Of a stretch of DNA of 64,000 bases, positions 1 through 9,159 are shown in pieces. Below the pieces are notes generated by a model. That model did no database searches. It worked only from the letters and a program-made list of their open reading frames with translations, and was not told the DNA's origin. Source of the DNA: Larix kaempferi (Eukaryota > Streptophyta > Pinopsida > Pinales > Pinaceae); assembly GCA_027924585.1 (NCBI GenBank), contig BSBM01000809.1, forward strand, positions 5,663,001 through 5,727,000. Reading direction: 5' to 3'. Numbering within the stretch: the first letter of the stretch is position 1; each line of letters begins with the position of its first letter. The translations under genes were made by a program, and so were the position numbers.

Positions 1-365
1 ATCATATATCACATCAAAACATGTATTCATCACATCAAAACATGTGTTCATCAAAACATGTATACGTCAACAATCACATCAAAACATGTGTACATCAAAA
101 CATGTATACATCAGTACACATCACATCAAAACATGTGTACATCAAAACATGTATACATCACTAATCAAAACATGTACACATCACATCAAAACATGTGTAC
201 ATCAAAACATGTATACATCAGTAATCAAAACATGTACACATCACATCAAAACATGTGTACATCAAAACATGTATACATCACTAATCAAAACATGTACACA
301 TCTCATCAAAACATGTGTACATCAAAACATGTATGTATTCTCACTAATACATCATATCAAATCAT
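1..365. repeat. 60-bp-period minisatellite built from ~20-bp subunits
   Basis: The block at 121-180 recurs almost unchanged at 181-240 and 241-300 and, degenerating, at 301-360, so the period is 60 bp. Earlier sequence from 1 is the same family but less regular. Each 60-bp unit holds three subunits of the form catcaaaacatgt followed by gta, ata or aca. The palindrome acatgt recurs throughout. Because 60 is divisible by 3, two frames stay open and read as a 20-residue repeat; this follows from periodicity and is not evidence of a gene. It lies 3' of the minus-strand copia polyprotein, where an LTR would be expected. Confidence 0.93.
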
Positions 366-450
366 GTATAAACGATATGTAAGAGTTCTAAATCTAAATA
401 ATTGTAAGTAGCTAACAAAACAAAAAAAAATAAGTGACAGAAATACTATG

Positions 451-3400
451 CTACTCCCCCTTTCGAGGAGGGTCCTTCTGGACTAAACCAAGCTTGTCTC
501 GGAAGTATTCAAACTTTACTCGAGACAGAGGTTTAGTCAAGATATCGGCAACCTGATCTTCAGTGCTTATGTACTCGAGCTTGATGGCTCCTCTCTGCAC
601 CATGTCTCGTATATAGAAGTAACGGATCTCAATGTGTTTTGACTTATCATGGAACACAGGATTTTCAGTCATCTTAATGCAGCTTTGATTATCACACATA
701 ATCACAGTAGGATCCATCTCTAAGTCAAAGATTCCAGATAAGAGTTTCCGAAGCCACACCGCTTCACAGCTGGCAGAGCAAGCAGCTATATATTCTGCTT
801 CAGCGGTACTGAGGGCCACACTAGATTGTTTCTTGCTGAACCAGGAGATCATGGCAGATCCAAGACCATAACATCCACCTGAAGTACTTTTTCTGTCTGA
901 GACACTACCTGCCCAATCAGAATCTGAGAAACCATGCAACTTGAGTTCATTTTCTCTAAGATAGTAAAGACCATAGTCCACTGTACCTTTTAGGTACCTC
1001 ATGATATGCTTTGCAGCTATAAGGTGAACCTTTCTAGGTTCTACTTGAAACTGACTTAGGGTATTTACAGCAAAGCATATATCAGGCCTAGTATTTGTCA
1101 AGTACATCAAAGATCCAATGATTTGTCTATATAGGGTTATGTCCACTAGTTCTGATGAATCATTAGCTAGTAGTTTTAGGTTGGAGTCCATGGGAGTGGC
1201 CATAGCTTTACACTCCAACATATCAAACCTTTTGAGGATCTCCACAGTATACTTACCTTGATTTAGAAATATCCCTTTTTGCTCTTGCCATACTTCTAGG
1301 CCTAAGAAGTAGTGCATTAATCCGAGATCTTTCATTTCGAATTCTGAAGAAAGCTTCTTCTTGCTTTCAATGATTTGTTTCTCATTTCCTGTTAGAAATA
1401 AATCATCTACATATAATAGCAATATAACAGGTTCATCATTCATTACCTTAAGATAGAGATTGGGGTCAGCTTTACTTTTGGTAAAGCCCATGCTTAATAA
1501 GAAGCTGTCAATTCTTCCATACCAAGCTCTGGGAGCTTGCTTCAAACCATATAATGCCTTCTTCAGTTTGCATACATGGGTCCTTCCGTCTTTGACCTCA
1601 AAACCTTGAGGTTGTTCTATGTATACTTCTTCTTCAATTACACCATTCAGGAAGGCTGTCTTAACATCCATTTGATGCAATTTCCATTTCATCATAGATG
1701 CAAGTGCCATGATAGTTCTAAACGAAGTATACCTAGCAACAGGTGCAAATGTATCTTCATAGTCAATTCCCTCCTTTTGAGAGAATCCTCTGGCTACAAA
1801 CCTTGCCTTGTATTTTTCAATGCTTCCATCTGCAGCATGTTTTATTTTGAAAATCCATTTGGAAGAAACCACACTTTTATCTCTTGGTTTGGGGACTATA
1901 TCCCAAACATCATTTTTCATTATTGACTGATATTCTTCAGTCATTGCTTCTACCCATTCTTTCTTTTGAGCTGCTTCTTCATAGCTAGTAGGTAGTTGAT
2001 CCACAAGATCACACATCAAGGCCATATAGTTGGACACTAGCTTTGGTTTCTTCCTTTCTCTAGTGGAGCCTTCAGGAGCACCATATCTTTCAGCTCCTTG
2101 TATAATATCTCTAGCCCATGCTGGTCTTCTTTTCCTAGATAATTCTGCAACAGGGGGTTCTTGTGGTTCCAGCATGTCATGATCCTCTGTTATGTCCTCC
2201 TCAGGGATGTGAACAGTATCTGAGACTCTGGGAGATGTATCTTCTTCATAAACTTCTTCAAGTTGACATTTTCTAGATTTCTTAAGAGCTGCTTCCTCAT
2301 CGAAGGTTACATCTCTACTTATTTCTATATGATGAAAACCTGGTATGTAAATCCTGAAGGCTTTGGATGATTCACAATAGCCAACAAATATTCCTTTCTT
2401 ACCAGAAGGATCCAACTTGGTTCTCTTTTCCTTTGGAATGTGGATGTACACAGGACACCCAAATATTTTAAGATGGCTTACTTCGGGCTTCTTTCCAGAA
2501 AACACTTCTTCTGGAGTTTTGAAATCAAGAGCACTATGAGATAATCTGTTTTGAACATATACTGCTGTTCTGGCTGCTTCAGCCCACAGATACATGGGAA
2601 GATCCTGGTCATGTATCATAGTCTTCACAGCTTCCATGATGGTTCTATTTTTCCTTTCTGCAACCCCATTTTGTTGGGGATTGTAGGGAGTGGTTAGTTC
2701 TCTTTTGATTCCAGCTTCCTTACAGAATTCTTCAAACTCTTTTGAAGTATACTCTCCACCATTGTCTGTTCTGAGAACCTTGATTTTCTTTTCTGAGAGA
2801 TTTTCTATTAGAGCCTTGAACTCTTTGAACTTCCCAAAAACTTCATTCTTACCCTTTAGAAAGTATATCCAAGTTTTCCTTGAATGATCATCAATGAAAG
2901 AAAGATAGTATTCAAACCCACTTAGAGAGGTGGTGGGCATTGGACCACACACATCTGAGTGTATTAACTCCAAGATCCCTTTGGTCTTTGTTTCACTCTT
3001 TGGAAATGGGTTCTTGACATTCTTGCCTTTCTTACATCCTTTGCATGAGCCATTATGATCCACCTTTAAATCTGGTAGTCCTATGACCACCTTGCTTACA
3101 TAAGGTAAGGCTTTGTAGTTAATGTGAGCTAGTCTTCTATGCCATAGCTCACTGGGGCTAGAGGTTTCATGAACAAGAGCAGCTTCTGGATGACCCTTGA
3201 GTTTATATAAACCTCCTTCCTCTTCACCAATAACAATTGCATCCTTAATGGATTTGCCTTTGGACCACATTAACACTTGTCCATCAATGAATGCAACTCT
3301 ATAGCCTTTCTTGTCTAAAGCTGAGATTGAAAGCAAATTCTTCTTTAATCCTGGAACATATAGAACTTCCTTCATCTTCATGGGGGTTCCAGAATCGAGT

Positions 3401-4560
3401 TTGTAGTTTGCTTCACCAATTCCCTTAATGGGATATTGATAGTCATCTCCTAGAGATACCTTTTGGGGAGAATTCTTTTCTTCAAGATTTGAGAGGGTCC
3501 TCTTCTGTCCAGTCATGTGCTTTGAAGCACCACTGTCAATAAGCCATGTACCTTCACCAGGGGTTATGGATCCAGAGAGTGCGGAGAATAGAACATATTC
3601 TTCTGCATCTTCTTCTGTGTTTCTTCTTGACCTCCTTTTGAAGAAGGTCCTTTCTTCTTCTTCCCCTTCATCTCTAGGCCTTTTATTGTGAGACCTTTCT
3701 TCCTCTATTTCTTCTTCTTCACTGTCATCCTCTGCAAGATGTGCTTGATGTCTTTTGAAGTGATTACCCTTTTTCTTCTGTAGAGGGCAATCTTTAGCAA
3801 TGTGTCCTAATTTGTGACAAGAGTAGCATTGGAAAGAAGAGTAATCCCTTCTTTGAGTAGATCCTCTTTTCTTGTGAAATCTGTGAGGAGGATGAGACTC
3901 CTTGAGACCACCTTTCTTGAAGTAGGATTGACTCCTTCTTCTTTTGGTATGAGTGGCCAAGGCTTGGTCATCTTCTTTGAGCAAGGCTTCTCTATTTGCA
4001 ACCCTAGCCTCCTCTTGTACACAATCTTCCCAAACTACATCAAACTTCATACTTTCTTTTCTGGCACACATAGTTTGAATGAATGACTCCCAAGGTCTAG
4101 TGAGACCATTTAGAGCTGTCATCACAAGTTCATCTTCATCAAGGGTATCACCAATGGCATCTAGTTGTTCTTTGATTTGATGGACTCTTGAGAAGTAGTC
4201 TTGAATGGATTCTCCTTTGTTCATCTTGGTGCTCTTCAACTGAGTCCTTAGATTCATCTTCCTATTGATGTTCTTTCCTTCATACATTCTTCCTAGGGCA
4301 TCATACATTTCCTTTGGAGTCTTCTTGGAAGACACTTGGGGAATCAAGTGGTCTTTAATGGAATCAGCTATGATTCTCTTTGCCCTAATCAGATCCTTCC
4401 TGTGTTTCTCTTTGGCTTCATCTTCTTCTGGTTCTGCAACTTCCTCCTTGATATAATGAGCAAGATCATTCTCCTCAAGAATTAGACCAATTCTGTATTT
4501 CCATGCTCGGAAATTCTCTATGCCTTCTAGCTTGTCTTCAAGCTTAGTATTTGGAGCCAT
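451..4560 (-). CDS. Copia gag-pol polyprotein, intact reading frame
   Basis: A single 1369-residue ORF encodes the whole copia polyprotein, which makes capsid and the enzymes for reverse transcription and integration. Visible parts: UBN2-type gag (about 1-230); CCHC zinc knuckle CYSCHKLGHIAKDC (about 242-255); aspartic protease with DSGA (about 341); GAG-pre-integrase with WHRRLAH (about 473); integrase core with catalytic D near 535 (DVCGP), D near 598 (RTDNGGEY) and E near 632 (GVAERKNRT); RT from about 900 with YVDD near 1050; RNase H from about 1210 with SDSDWAG and AEAEY, ending near LTKPL. Length is normal for a full copia polyprotein. No frameshift or stop interrupts it, in contrast to every other element here. 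The start is the first ATG of the open frame and precedes the normal gag N-terminus. Confidence 0.96.
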   Translation of the reverse strand: MAPNTKLEDKLEGIENFRAWKYRIGLILEENDLAHYIKEEVAEPEEDEAKEKHRKDLIRAKRIIADSIKDHLIPQVSSKKTPKEMYDALGRMYEGKNINRKMNLRTQLKSTKMNKGESIQDYFSRVHQIKEQLDAIGDTLDEDELVMTALNGLTRPWESFIQTMCARKESMKFDVVWEDCVQEEARVANREALLKEDDQALATHTKRRRSQSYFKKGGLKESHPPHRFHKKRGSTQRRDYSSFQCYSCHKLGHIAKDCPLQKKKGNHFKRHQAHLAEDDSEEEEIEEERSHNKRPRDEGEEEERTFFKRRSRRNTEEDAEEYVLFSALSGSITPGEGTWLIDSGASKHMTGQKRTLSNLEEKNSPQKVSLGDDYQYPIKGIGEANYKLDSGTPMKMKEVLYVPGLKKNLLSISALDKKGYRVAFIDGQVLMWSKGKSIKDAIVIGEEEGGLYKLKGHPEAALVHETSSPSELWHRRLAHINYKALPYVSKVVIGLPDLKVDHNGSCKGCKKGKNVKNPFPKSETKTKGILELIHSDVCGPMPTTSLSGFEYYLSFIDDHSRKTWIYFLKGKNEVFGKFKEFKALIENLSEKKIKVLRTDNGGEYTSKEFEEFCKEAGIKRELTTPYNPQQNGVAERKNRTIMEAVKTMIHDQDLPMYLWAEAARTAVYVQNRLSHSALDFKTPEEVFSGKKPEVSHLKIFGCPVYIHIPKEKRTKLDPSGKKGIFVGYCESSKAFRIYIPGFHHIEISRDVTFDEEAALKKSRKCQLEEVYEEDTSPRVSDTVHIPEEDITEDHDMLEPQEPPVAELSRKRRPAWARDIIQGAERYGAPEGSTRERKKPKLVSNYMALMCDLVDQLPTSYEEAAQKKEWVEAMTEEYQSIMKNDVWDIVPKPRDKSVVSSKWIFKIKHAADGSIEKYKARFVARGFSQKEGIDYEDTFAPVARYTSFRTIMALASMMKWKLHQMDVKTAFLNGVIEEEVYIEQPQGFEVKDGRTHVCKLKKALYGLKQAPRAWYGRIDSFLLSMGFTKSKADPNLYLKVMNDEPVILLLYVDDLFLTGNEKQIIESKKKLSSEFEMKDLGLMHYFLGLEVWQEQKGIFLNQGKYTVEILKRFDMLECKAMATPMDSNLKLLANDSSELVDITLYRQIIGSLMYLTNTRPDICFAVNTLSQFQVEPRKVHLIAAKHIMRYLKGTVDYGLYYLRENELKLHGFSDSDWAGSVSDRKSTSGGCYGLGSAMISWFSKKQSSVALSTAEAEYIAACSASCEAVWLRKLLSGIFDLEMDPTVIMCDNQSCIKMTENPVFHDKSKHIEIRYFYIRDMVQRGAIKLEYISTEDQVADILTKPLSRVKFEYFRDKLGLVQKDPPRKGE
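454..465 (-). promoter_or_regulatory. Candidate polypurine tract of the copia element
   Basis: On the minus strand a run reading AAAGGGGGAG abuts and partly overlaps the polyprotein stop codon. In copia elements such a tract primes plus-strand synthesis and lies directly before the 3' LTR. Here no LTR-like TGTTAAAT follows, so its assignment depends on sequence that is missing or displaced. Confidence 0.5.
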
Positions 4561-5005
4561 CTTCTCTTGGGGGAGTCCAAGAGACAGAGTAGACTTACCT
4601 GGAAAGTTACCTTTTACTTTTCCGGAATCTGGAACAGAATTTTATCGCACTTTTGGTAGAATTAGGGTTTGAATTTCCCGGAGTTCTACCCAACCAAAAA
4701 GTTCGATATATAGCTCAAAAGAATGCTCTTGAGAAGGGATACCCAGCCATATAATCAGAATTCAAAAATTACAACTTTTTTCTGAAACCAAAATCTGACG
4801 TATCGCACTTTTGGTAGAATTAGGGTTTGGATTTCCCGGAGTTCTACCCAACCAAAAAGTTCGATCTATAGCTCAAAAGAAAGGTATTGAAAAGGGCTAT
4901 CCAGCCATGCAACCAAAAATCAATAATATCAACTTTGGGCTGAAACCCTAACTTCACCAAAGAGAGAGAAAGAGGTATTCTTACCTTGTGAAAGATGTCC
5001 TATTC
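4561..5005 (-). repeat. Copia leader with a two-copy ~108-bp direct repeat
   Basis: The untranslated leader between the primer site and the polyprotein start contains two near-identical blocks, 4643-4750 and 4801-4908 (period 158 bp). Both begin tatcgcacttttggtagaat and end ccagccat. The region is not open in any convincing frame. The duplication may hold leader RNA structure or packaging signals, or be slippage; neither can be decided here. Confidence 0.85.
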
Positions 5006-5023
5006 AGTTTGGCTCTGATACCA
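5006..5023 (-). promoter_or_regulatory. Primer binding site, initiator tRNA-Met type
   Basis: The minus strand reads TGGTATCAGAGCCAAAC immediately after the LTR terminus ...TAACA. TGGTATCAGAGC is the standard plant copia primer site complementary to the 3' end of initiator tRNA-Met. It fixes the LTR boundary at 5024 with no spacer. Confidence 0.93.
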
Positions 5024-5512
5024 TGTTAGATTTAAACCAAATAGACAAGCAAGATCTCTGATAGAAACACAATCACAAGATAACACACAATATATCCTGG
5101 GAAACCCTCATGGGGTAGAAAACCCAGTAAAGCTTTCCTCAATAAGATGATCAACCAAAATACAAGATGTGCTCCTTCTCCTCTTGACTCCTTAGCAGAT
5201 CTCCTCAACTAGTGCGCACCCTTTCACAAGTGAGTGAATGATCTAATGAGGAGTTCACCTCATCTATTTATACTTGACTCTCAACTGACTAAAAGACCTG
5301 TTGGGGCCGACCTCACCTGGAGAAGTCTAATAACCCCTAAAATATAACTACAGGGCCGACCCACACATGGTGGGTCTAATAACCCTAGTTAATACTAACC
5401 CTCGGAGGAATAAACATCTCCGGATACATAATAGGATTACCTCGGAGGGATGAAACATCTCCGGAATAATAAAGTACAAATATAATATTCTTTGAAGTTA
5501 CAATATTTAACA
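5024..5512 (-). mobile_element. Copia 5' LTR (489 bp)
   Basis: In element orientation the LTR runs TGTTAAATATTG ... TTTAAATCTAACA, with inverted TGTTA/TAACA ends. Its inner end abuts the primer site. The U3 part (right side) has two direct repeats around cctcggagg...acatctccgga at about 5399-5466 and two gggccgacc blocks near 5300-5390. A TATA box lies at 5265-5272. The outer end at 5512 meets ctttt, the candidate target duplication. Confidence 0.9.
5265..5272 (-). promoter_or_regulatory. TATA box of the copia LTR
   Basis: The minus strand reads TATAAATA, about 240 bp from the LTR's inner end, a normal position for the U3 promoter. Transcription would start about 30 bp downstream, near 5235. 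Confidence 0.65.
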
Positions 5513-6632
5513 CTTTTGACAATGCACAAAGGATTGAAAAAATTCCAATACATACAAAATTGAAAATAAAACAAACAACAAAAACATTGATGGTTTTTTC
5601 AATGTATTGCATGAAAATAATTTTTTTATTTGAATTAATTTATTTTAAATTCCATAAACAAACCCAAAATTGACAACCATAAACTCTATTAAACTGACAA
5701 CATTTATGCTGTCAGTCTTATTTTCAAGTGTGTATCAACAAGTAGAATTGTTGTTGATTTTTTTTCAATCCTCCAACAATGCACAAAGGATTGAAACAAA
5801 TCTATGACACACTCATATTGAAAATAAAAATGATAACATAAATGATGTCTTTTTTTGTTTTTCACAATAAATTGCCATGTACATATTATTTAAGTCAAAC
5901 AGAAAGTGAACTAAACAAACTTTGGACAACACCTCTTTAGGTAGTCGTGAAAGCCTTCCTAACAGAATATGATTGAATACATGTACAATTATTTCTTTTT
6001 ATGTTTTTGAGATATAATTTACAATTTGATTGTTAAGAGAAACTAGCTCTAGAAATTGCTTCAAGTTATTAACATCTAGATCTTTTTCCAAAATGTTTGC
6101 CACTCTATAAAAATTGTTATTTTCCCTTCTTATTGTTGCAGTAGTGCCTTGTGACCTTTGCTCAAACTTTTGCTTTGATATTATGTACGATGCAATCCTT
6201 ATATAATAAAAAATTTCATGAAGTAAAAAGGTACACATGCTTTAGTGAGGTGAAATCATGCATCTATTCTATTGAAGTGAAACTATGTGTATATTCATTT
6301 AACATAGCCTATTTATTAGATGACTTGTGAGGCTCGAGACTCTATGACGCTACTTCCTATAATCATATTCACATTCTAAAATTTTATCATATGAGTGGGT
6401 TATTTAGAAATTGAAACTTGGCATATAGTAAACATTATTGTTTTCACCATAAAAAAGAACTTTCATAAATTTTATTTATCAATTTATCAATTATCAATTT
6501 GACATTTTATGGAGTAAAATTTTATGACATATTCATTGCATAGATTGATTTAAATTTTAAGAGGTAGAAATCAATCAGAAAAACTTTGGTTCATGTTCCT
6601 TCTTTATTTACTTCTCCTAGTAAGGGGATCAT

Positions 6633-6824
6633 ATGGGTGAAACTCTTAGATTTAGGGGGATGCACATTTTTCTTTTTTTGGATAAGCTTTTATTGGAGGA
6701 CAAGTGTCCTAACTTGTTTGATGGACAATCCAACATTGAAAAGTTGATTTTTCATAATACAAGATCTAAGTCTAGAAAAGATTACCATATTTTGAAATCA
6801 TCCATTAGGGAAGATATTTACTAA
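6633..6824 (+). other. Conserved block with a 63-codon ORF, shared by R copies
   Basis: A short open frame starting MGETLRFRGM lies in a block that is also present, with indels, in copy 2 (from about 21955, cut short near 22020) and copy 3 (about 30090-30285). No domain is recognised, and copies 2 and 3 do not keep the frame. It may be non-coding. It is listed because the block is conserved between copies. Confidence 0.3.
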
Positions 6825-7139
6825 GGTCAATCTCTACATAGACTTGTGCATAGGTGAAAATCCCTAGCTCTACTTGTTTAATATCTATCTTTATATAATT
6901 GCGTGGAAATAATTTCCTATACATTTAAATATTGAAAAATTGCAAAGATAGAGTTGAAGATTTGGAAGGCAAACCCATGATAGTACGTTGGGGACAACCA
7001 TAGTGGAGGGGTCAAATTCGAGGAACCATGGGGACATAAAGAGACCCATTTTACTGTAGAATAATGACCCCTCCTTAATAACTTTATGATAACCATCCTA
7101 ATGTCGTCCCATTGGGATTTAGGGTTTGTCAAGGTTTCT

Positions 7140-8210
7140 ACAATAGCCTCATGAGTAGAGAAAGTTGTGACATATTTGAGAGGGGTGATGGTGATGGTTT
7201 CGATGGAATTTGAGTAGACTTCATCAAGGCGTGTGGAGGGTTTTGTGAGGTAGCCATAGGAGAGAATTAGAGTAGGTGGTGTCTCATGCTAGTTGGTCAA
7301 TAGTAACCATTTTCATCCTTCATGTGGGACGTGCATCATATTGAAGACTATAAAGACCACAACCATAGTAGCCATGCATGCTTCTATGTTCTTAAGAGAG
7401 GCATCTAGAACTATTAGGTGGAAATGAGGACACGTTGTTGCTGGGTTTTCGAAATTTTTGTTTCCATTTTTTAGGTTTGCCTTTCCATGGTGATTCCACT
7501 AGTGATATGGAATCCATATTAGTTGTGATATAGATAGAACTTATCGAGGTTTTAGGAATATCTGAAATTAAAGGCGAGATGTGTTGGAATTCCTCTACTA
7601 GGGTGGATCTATTGAAAATTGTAGTTTCTAGCTCCGTGGAGAGATGGATTGGGTAACCCATGCAGGAGAGGGACACTATCTCTTTTAATGTATCAAGTTG
7701 ACATAACTCATGGTGTTTGAGCTAGGTTTTCCACTACATTATAGCTATGTGCTACTTGAGTGCGAGGGTTGTGAACTAACCAGTGAACGGGTTGCTTATG
7801 GACCTTGGGTGTTGGATGAATGGGGGTTTTACCTTTGGGAAGGTCATCAGTTAGGTGGGGTAGATCTGATGGGAGGCTTTTGGTATGGATCCTCTATAAT
7901 ATTGGGAATGCGTGGGAAACTTGGTGTTAGTGGACATCATGAAGAGATCATGTGTGGGTTGGTTTTATTTGTGCCCTCTTTTGTAAGGGTGTGGGTGAAT
8001 GATGATCAACTTTTGATTCTTTGGGAAGGAGTTTTAAGTGATAGCTAGTTGTTGAGGTGGTTTTGATACTTCTTTTGGTTGCAATTTATTGAATTGTTTT
8101 CTTATTTCAAGAATTGAAGGGAATTCATGAGTATAATGATCCTCTCCAAAAATAGAGCATAGGTGGTTGTTGGGCCATCTTGTCCCAAGTGCTTGATTTC
8201 ACCATTTGTT
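7140..8210 (-). pseudogene. Decayed gag-like remnant inside R copy 1
   Basis: The minus strand near 8117-8165 reads CSIFGEDHYTHEFPSI. This matches a retroelement zinc knuckle (C-X2-C-X4-H-X4-C) with the second and last Cys replaced by Phe. Downstream on the same strand (7676 to 7392) a 94-codon open stretch follows. The same remnant with the same Cys-to-Phe changes is in copy 3 (around 31575), so they predate the spread of these copies. Other frames are full of stops, and the plus-strand ORF at 7710-8048 is treated as a shadow. The assignment rests mainly on the knuckle. Confidence 0.45.
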
Positions 8211-8613
8211 ATTCTAGTTTTGATTTGGGTGTCCCAATTGAGATTAAGGTTGATTGCAATCTAGGTGTTGTTACAATGGTGGTTTCCTTGAGTTCCACTT
8301 TATTAGGGTTTTGAATGTGTTATTTTATTGATTTTTATTTTTGTGGACTTCGTTGGGTTGATGATGATAGTTTTGGTTGTGATTGGGGTTGGGGGTGGAG
8401 ATAGAATAAGAATGATCATGAGATTGTTGATGGAATTGCATGGTGGAGCACTATAATTTGAATGAATTCTTGACATGTGTGGAATACCCTTAATGATGTA
8501 TTTGTTAATATCATATAAGTCACTTTCATATATTTGAATATTTAAATTCATAAACAACTTGGAAATACCTAAATCTATCACTCTATCTAATTTGTCTTCA
8601 TTATTTGATGCAG

Positions 8614-8930
8614 ATAATTCTTCAGAGAGGGGTTCTTCACTTCGCGAGAGGCATAGCTCTAGATGGCCTCAAGTTGTTGCACCCTCCCCAAATCGCGAGA
8701 GGAGTCGTATGTGTTACTTACATATAATTTTTTTAAGGAGTTAGAAATAAGTCTATTATTGTATGTGTAATTATTAATGTTTGTTTCTACTTTCATAGGT
8801 ACCCCTAGGCGTGAGGCTACACCACACTCTAGTGCTAGCAGTTATGATAGTAGAATGGCCAGTGTCATCTTCGAGGGTCAAGTTACTAACACCTCTTCAA
8901 AGCATAGTGAGGAGGTCCCTCATGATTCAG
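8614..8930 (+). pseudogene. R gene copy 1: exons E0 and E1
   Basis: E0 (8614-8706) follows an acceptor gatgcag and precedes a donor gtatgt. E1 (8799-8930) follows tttcatag and precedes gttcatt. Both exons enter and leave at phase 1, so joining keeps one frame. E0 encodes a Ser/Arg-rich stretch with SLRERHSSRWPQ and PSPNRERSR; E1 encodes TPRREATPHSSASSYDSRM... and ends EVPHDSG. The later exons present in copies 2 and 3 are missing here. The N-terminal exons, if any, are unknown. I do not recognise the protein; a basic Ser/Arg-rich region suggests nucleic-acid binding only weakly. Confidence 0.55.
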
Positions 8931-9118
8931 GTTCATTAAATGCATATTTATTTCTTGTTCAATTACTAGTATCTCATAATTCAGGTTCATTAGCATAGTG
9001 AGGAGGTCCCTCATGATTCAGGTTCATTAAATGCATATTTATTTCTTGTTCAATTACTAGTATCTCATAATTCAGGTTCATTAAATGCATATTTATTTCT
9101 TGTTCAATTACTAGTATC
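8924..9118 (+). repeat. Local tandem duplications after R exon E1
   Basis: The stretch gattcaggttcatt...caattactagtatct is present three times, with a partial copy of the end of E1 (agcatagtgaggaggtccct) between copies one and two. The donor region of E1 is therefore duplicated, giving two possible 5' splice sites. Copies 2 and 3 have only one version. Confidence 0.85.
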
Positions 9119-9159
9119 TTTTATTTTGAATGTTTGATTTCAATTGCAAATAAATTAGC

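Larger units (their letters stand above)
451..5512 (-). mobile_element. Ty1/copia LTR retrotransposon, 5' LTR to polyprotein stop; 3' LTR not seen
   Basis: In element order this holds the 5' LTR (5512 to 5024), a tRNA-Met-type primer site (5023 to about 5006), an untranslated leader with a two-copy repeat, a single gag-pol ORF (4560 to 451) and a purine run at the stop codon. The expected 3' LTR copy does not occur at 1-450; AT-rich sequence and a minisatellite are there instead. The element is inserted in family R copy 1: the flank from 5513 matches R copy 2 from 20997, which has no insertion. Protease-integrase-RT-RNase H order makes it copia. The Tork/Tnt1 group is my best guess from the gag type and primer site. 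Confidence 0.93.
5513..9155 (+). mobile_element. Family R repeat, copy 1 (3' part missing)
   Basis: From 5513 to about 6310 this is collinear with 20997-21830 (copy 2). From about 6430 to 9118 it is collinear with copy 3 (about 29890-32440). It contains a conserved block at 6633-6824, an antisense gag-like remnant near 7140-8210 and two exons of the spliced R gene near 8614-8930. Similarity to copies 2 and 3 stops at about 9155, where a LINE ORF1 remnant begins, so the later R exons are absent. The left part was displaced by the copia insertion. I do not recognise the superfamily. Confidence 0.8.

Noticed and set aside
1-365. Regular repeats that superficially look like a CRISPR array, and two open frames through them
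   Set aside because: There are no unique spacers, the units are contiguous and the surroundings are plant repeats. The frames are open only because the period is a multiple of three.
7710-8048. 112-codon plus-strand ORF in R copy 1
   Set aside because: It lies antisense to the gag-like remnant, is not kept in copy 3 and matches nothing; treated as a shadow.
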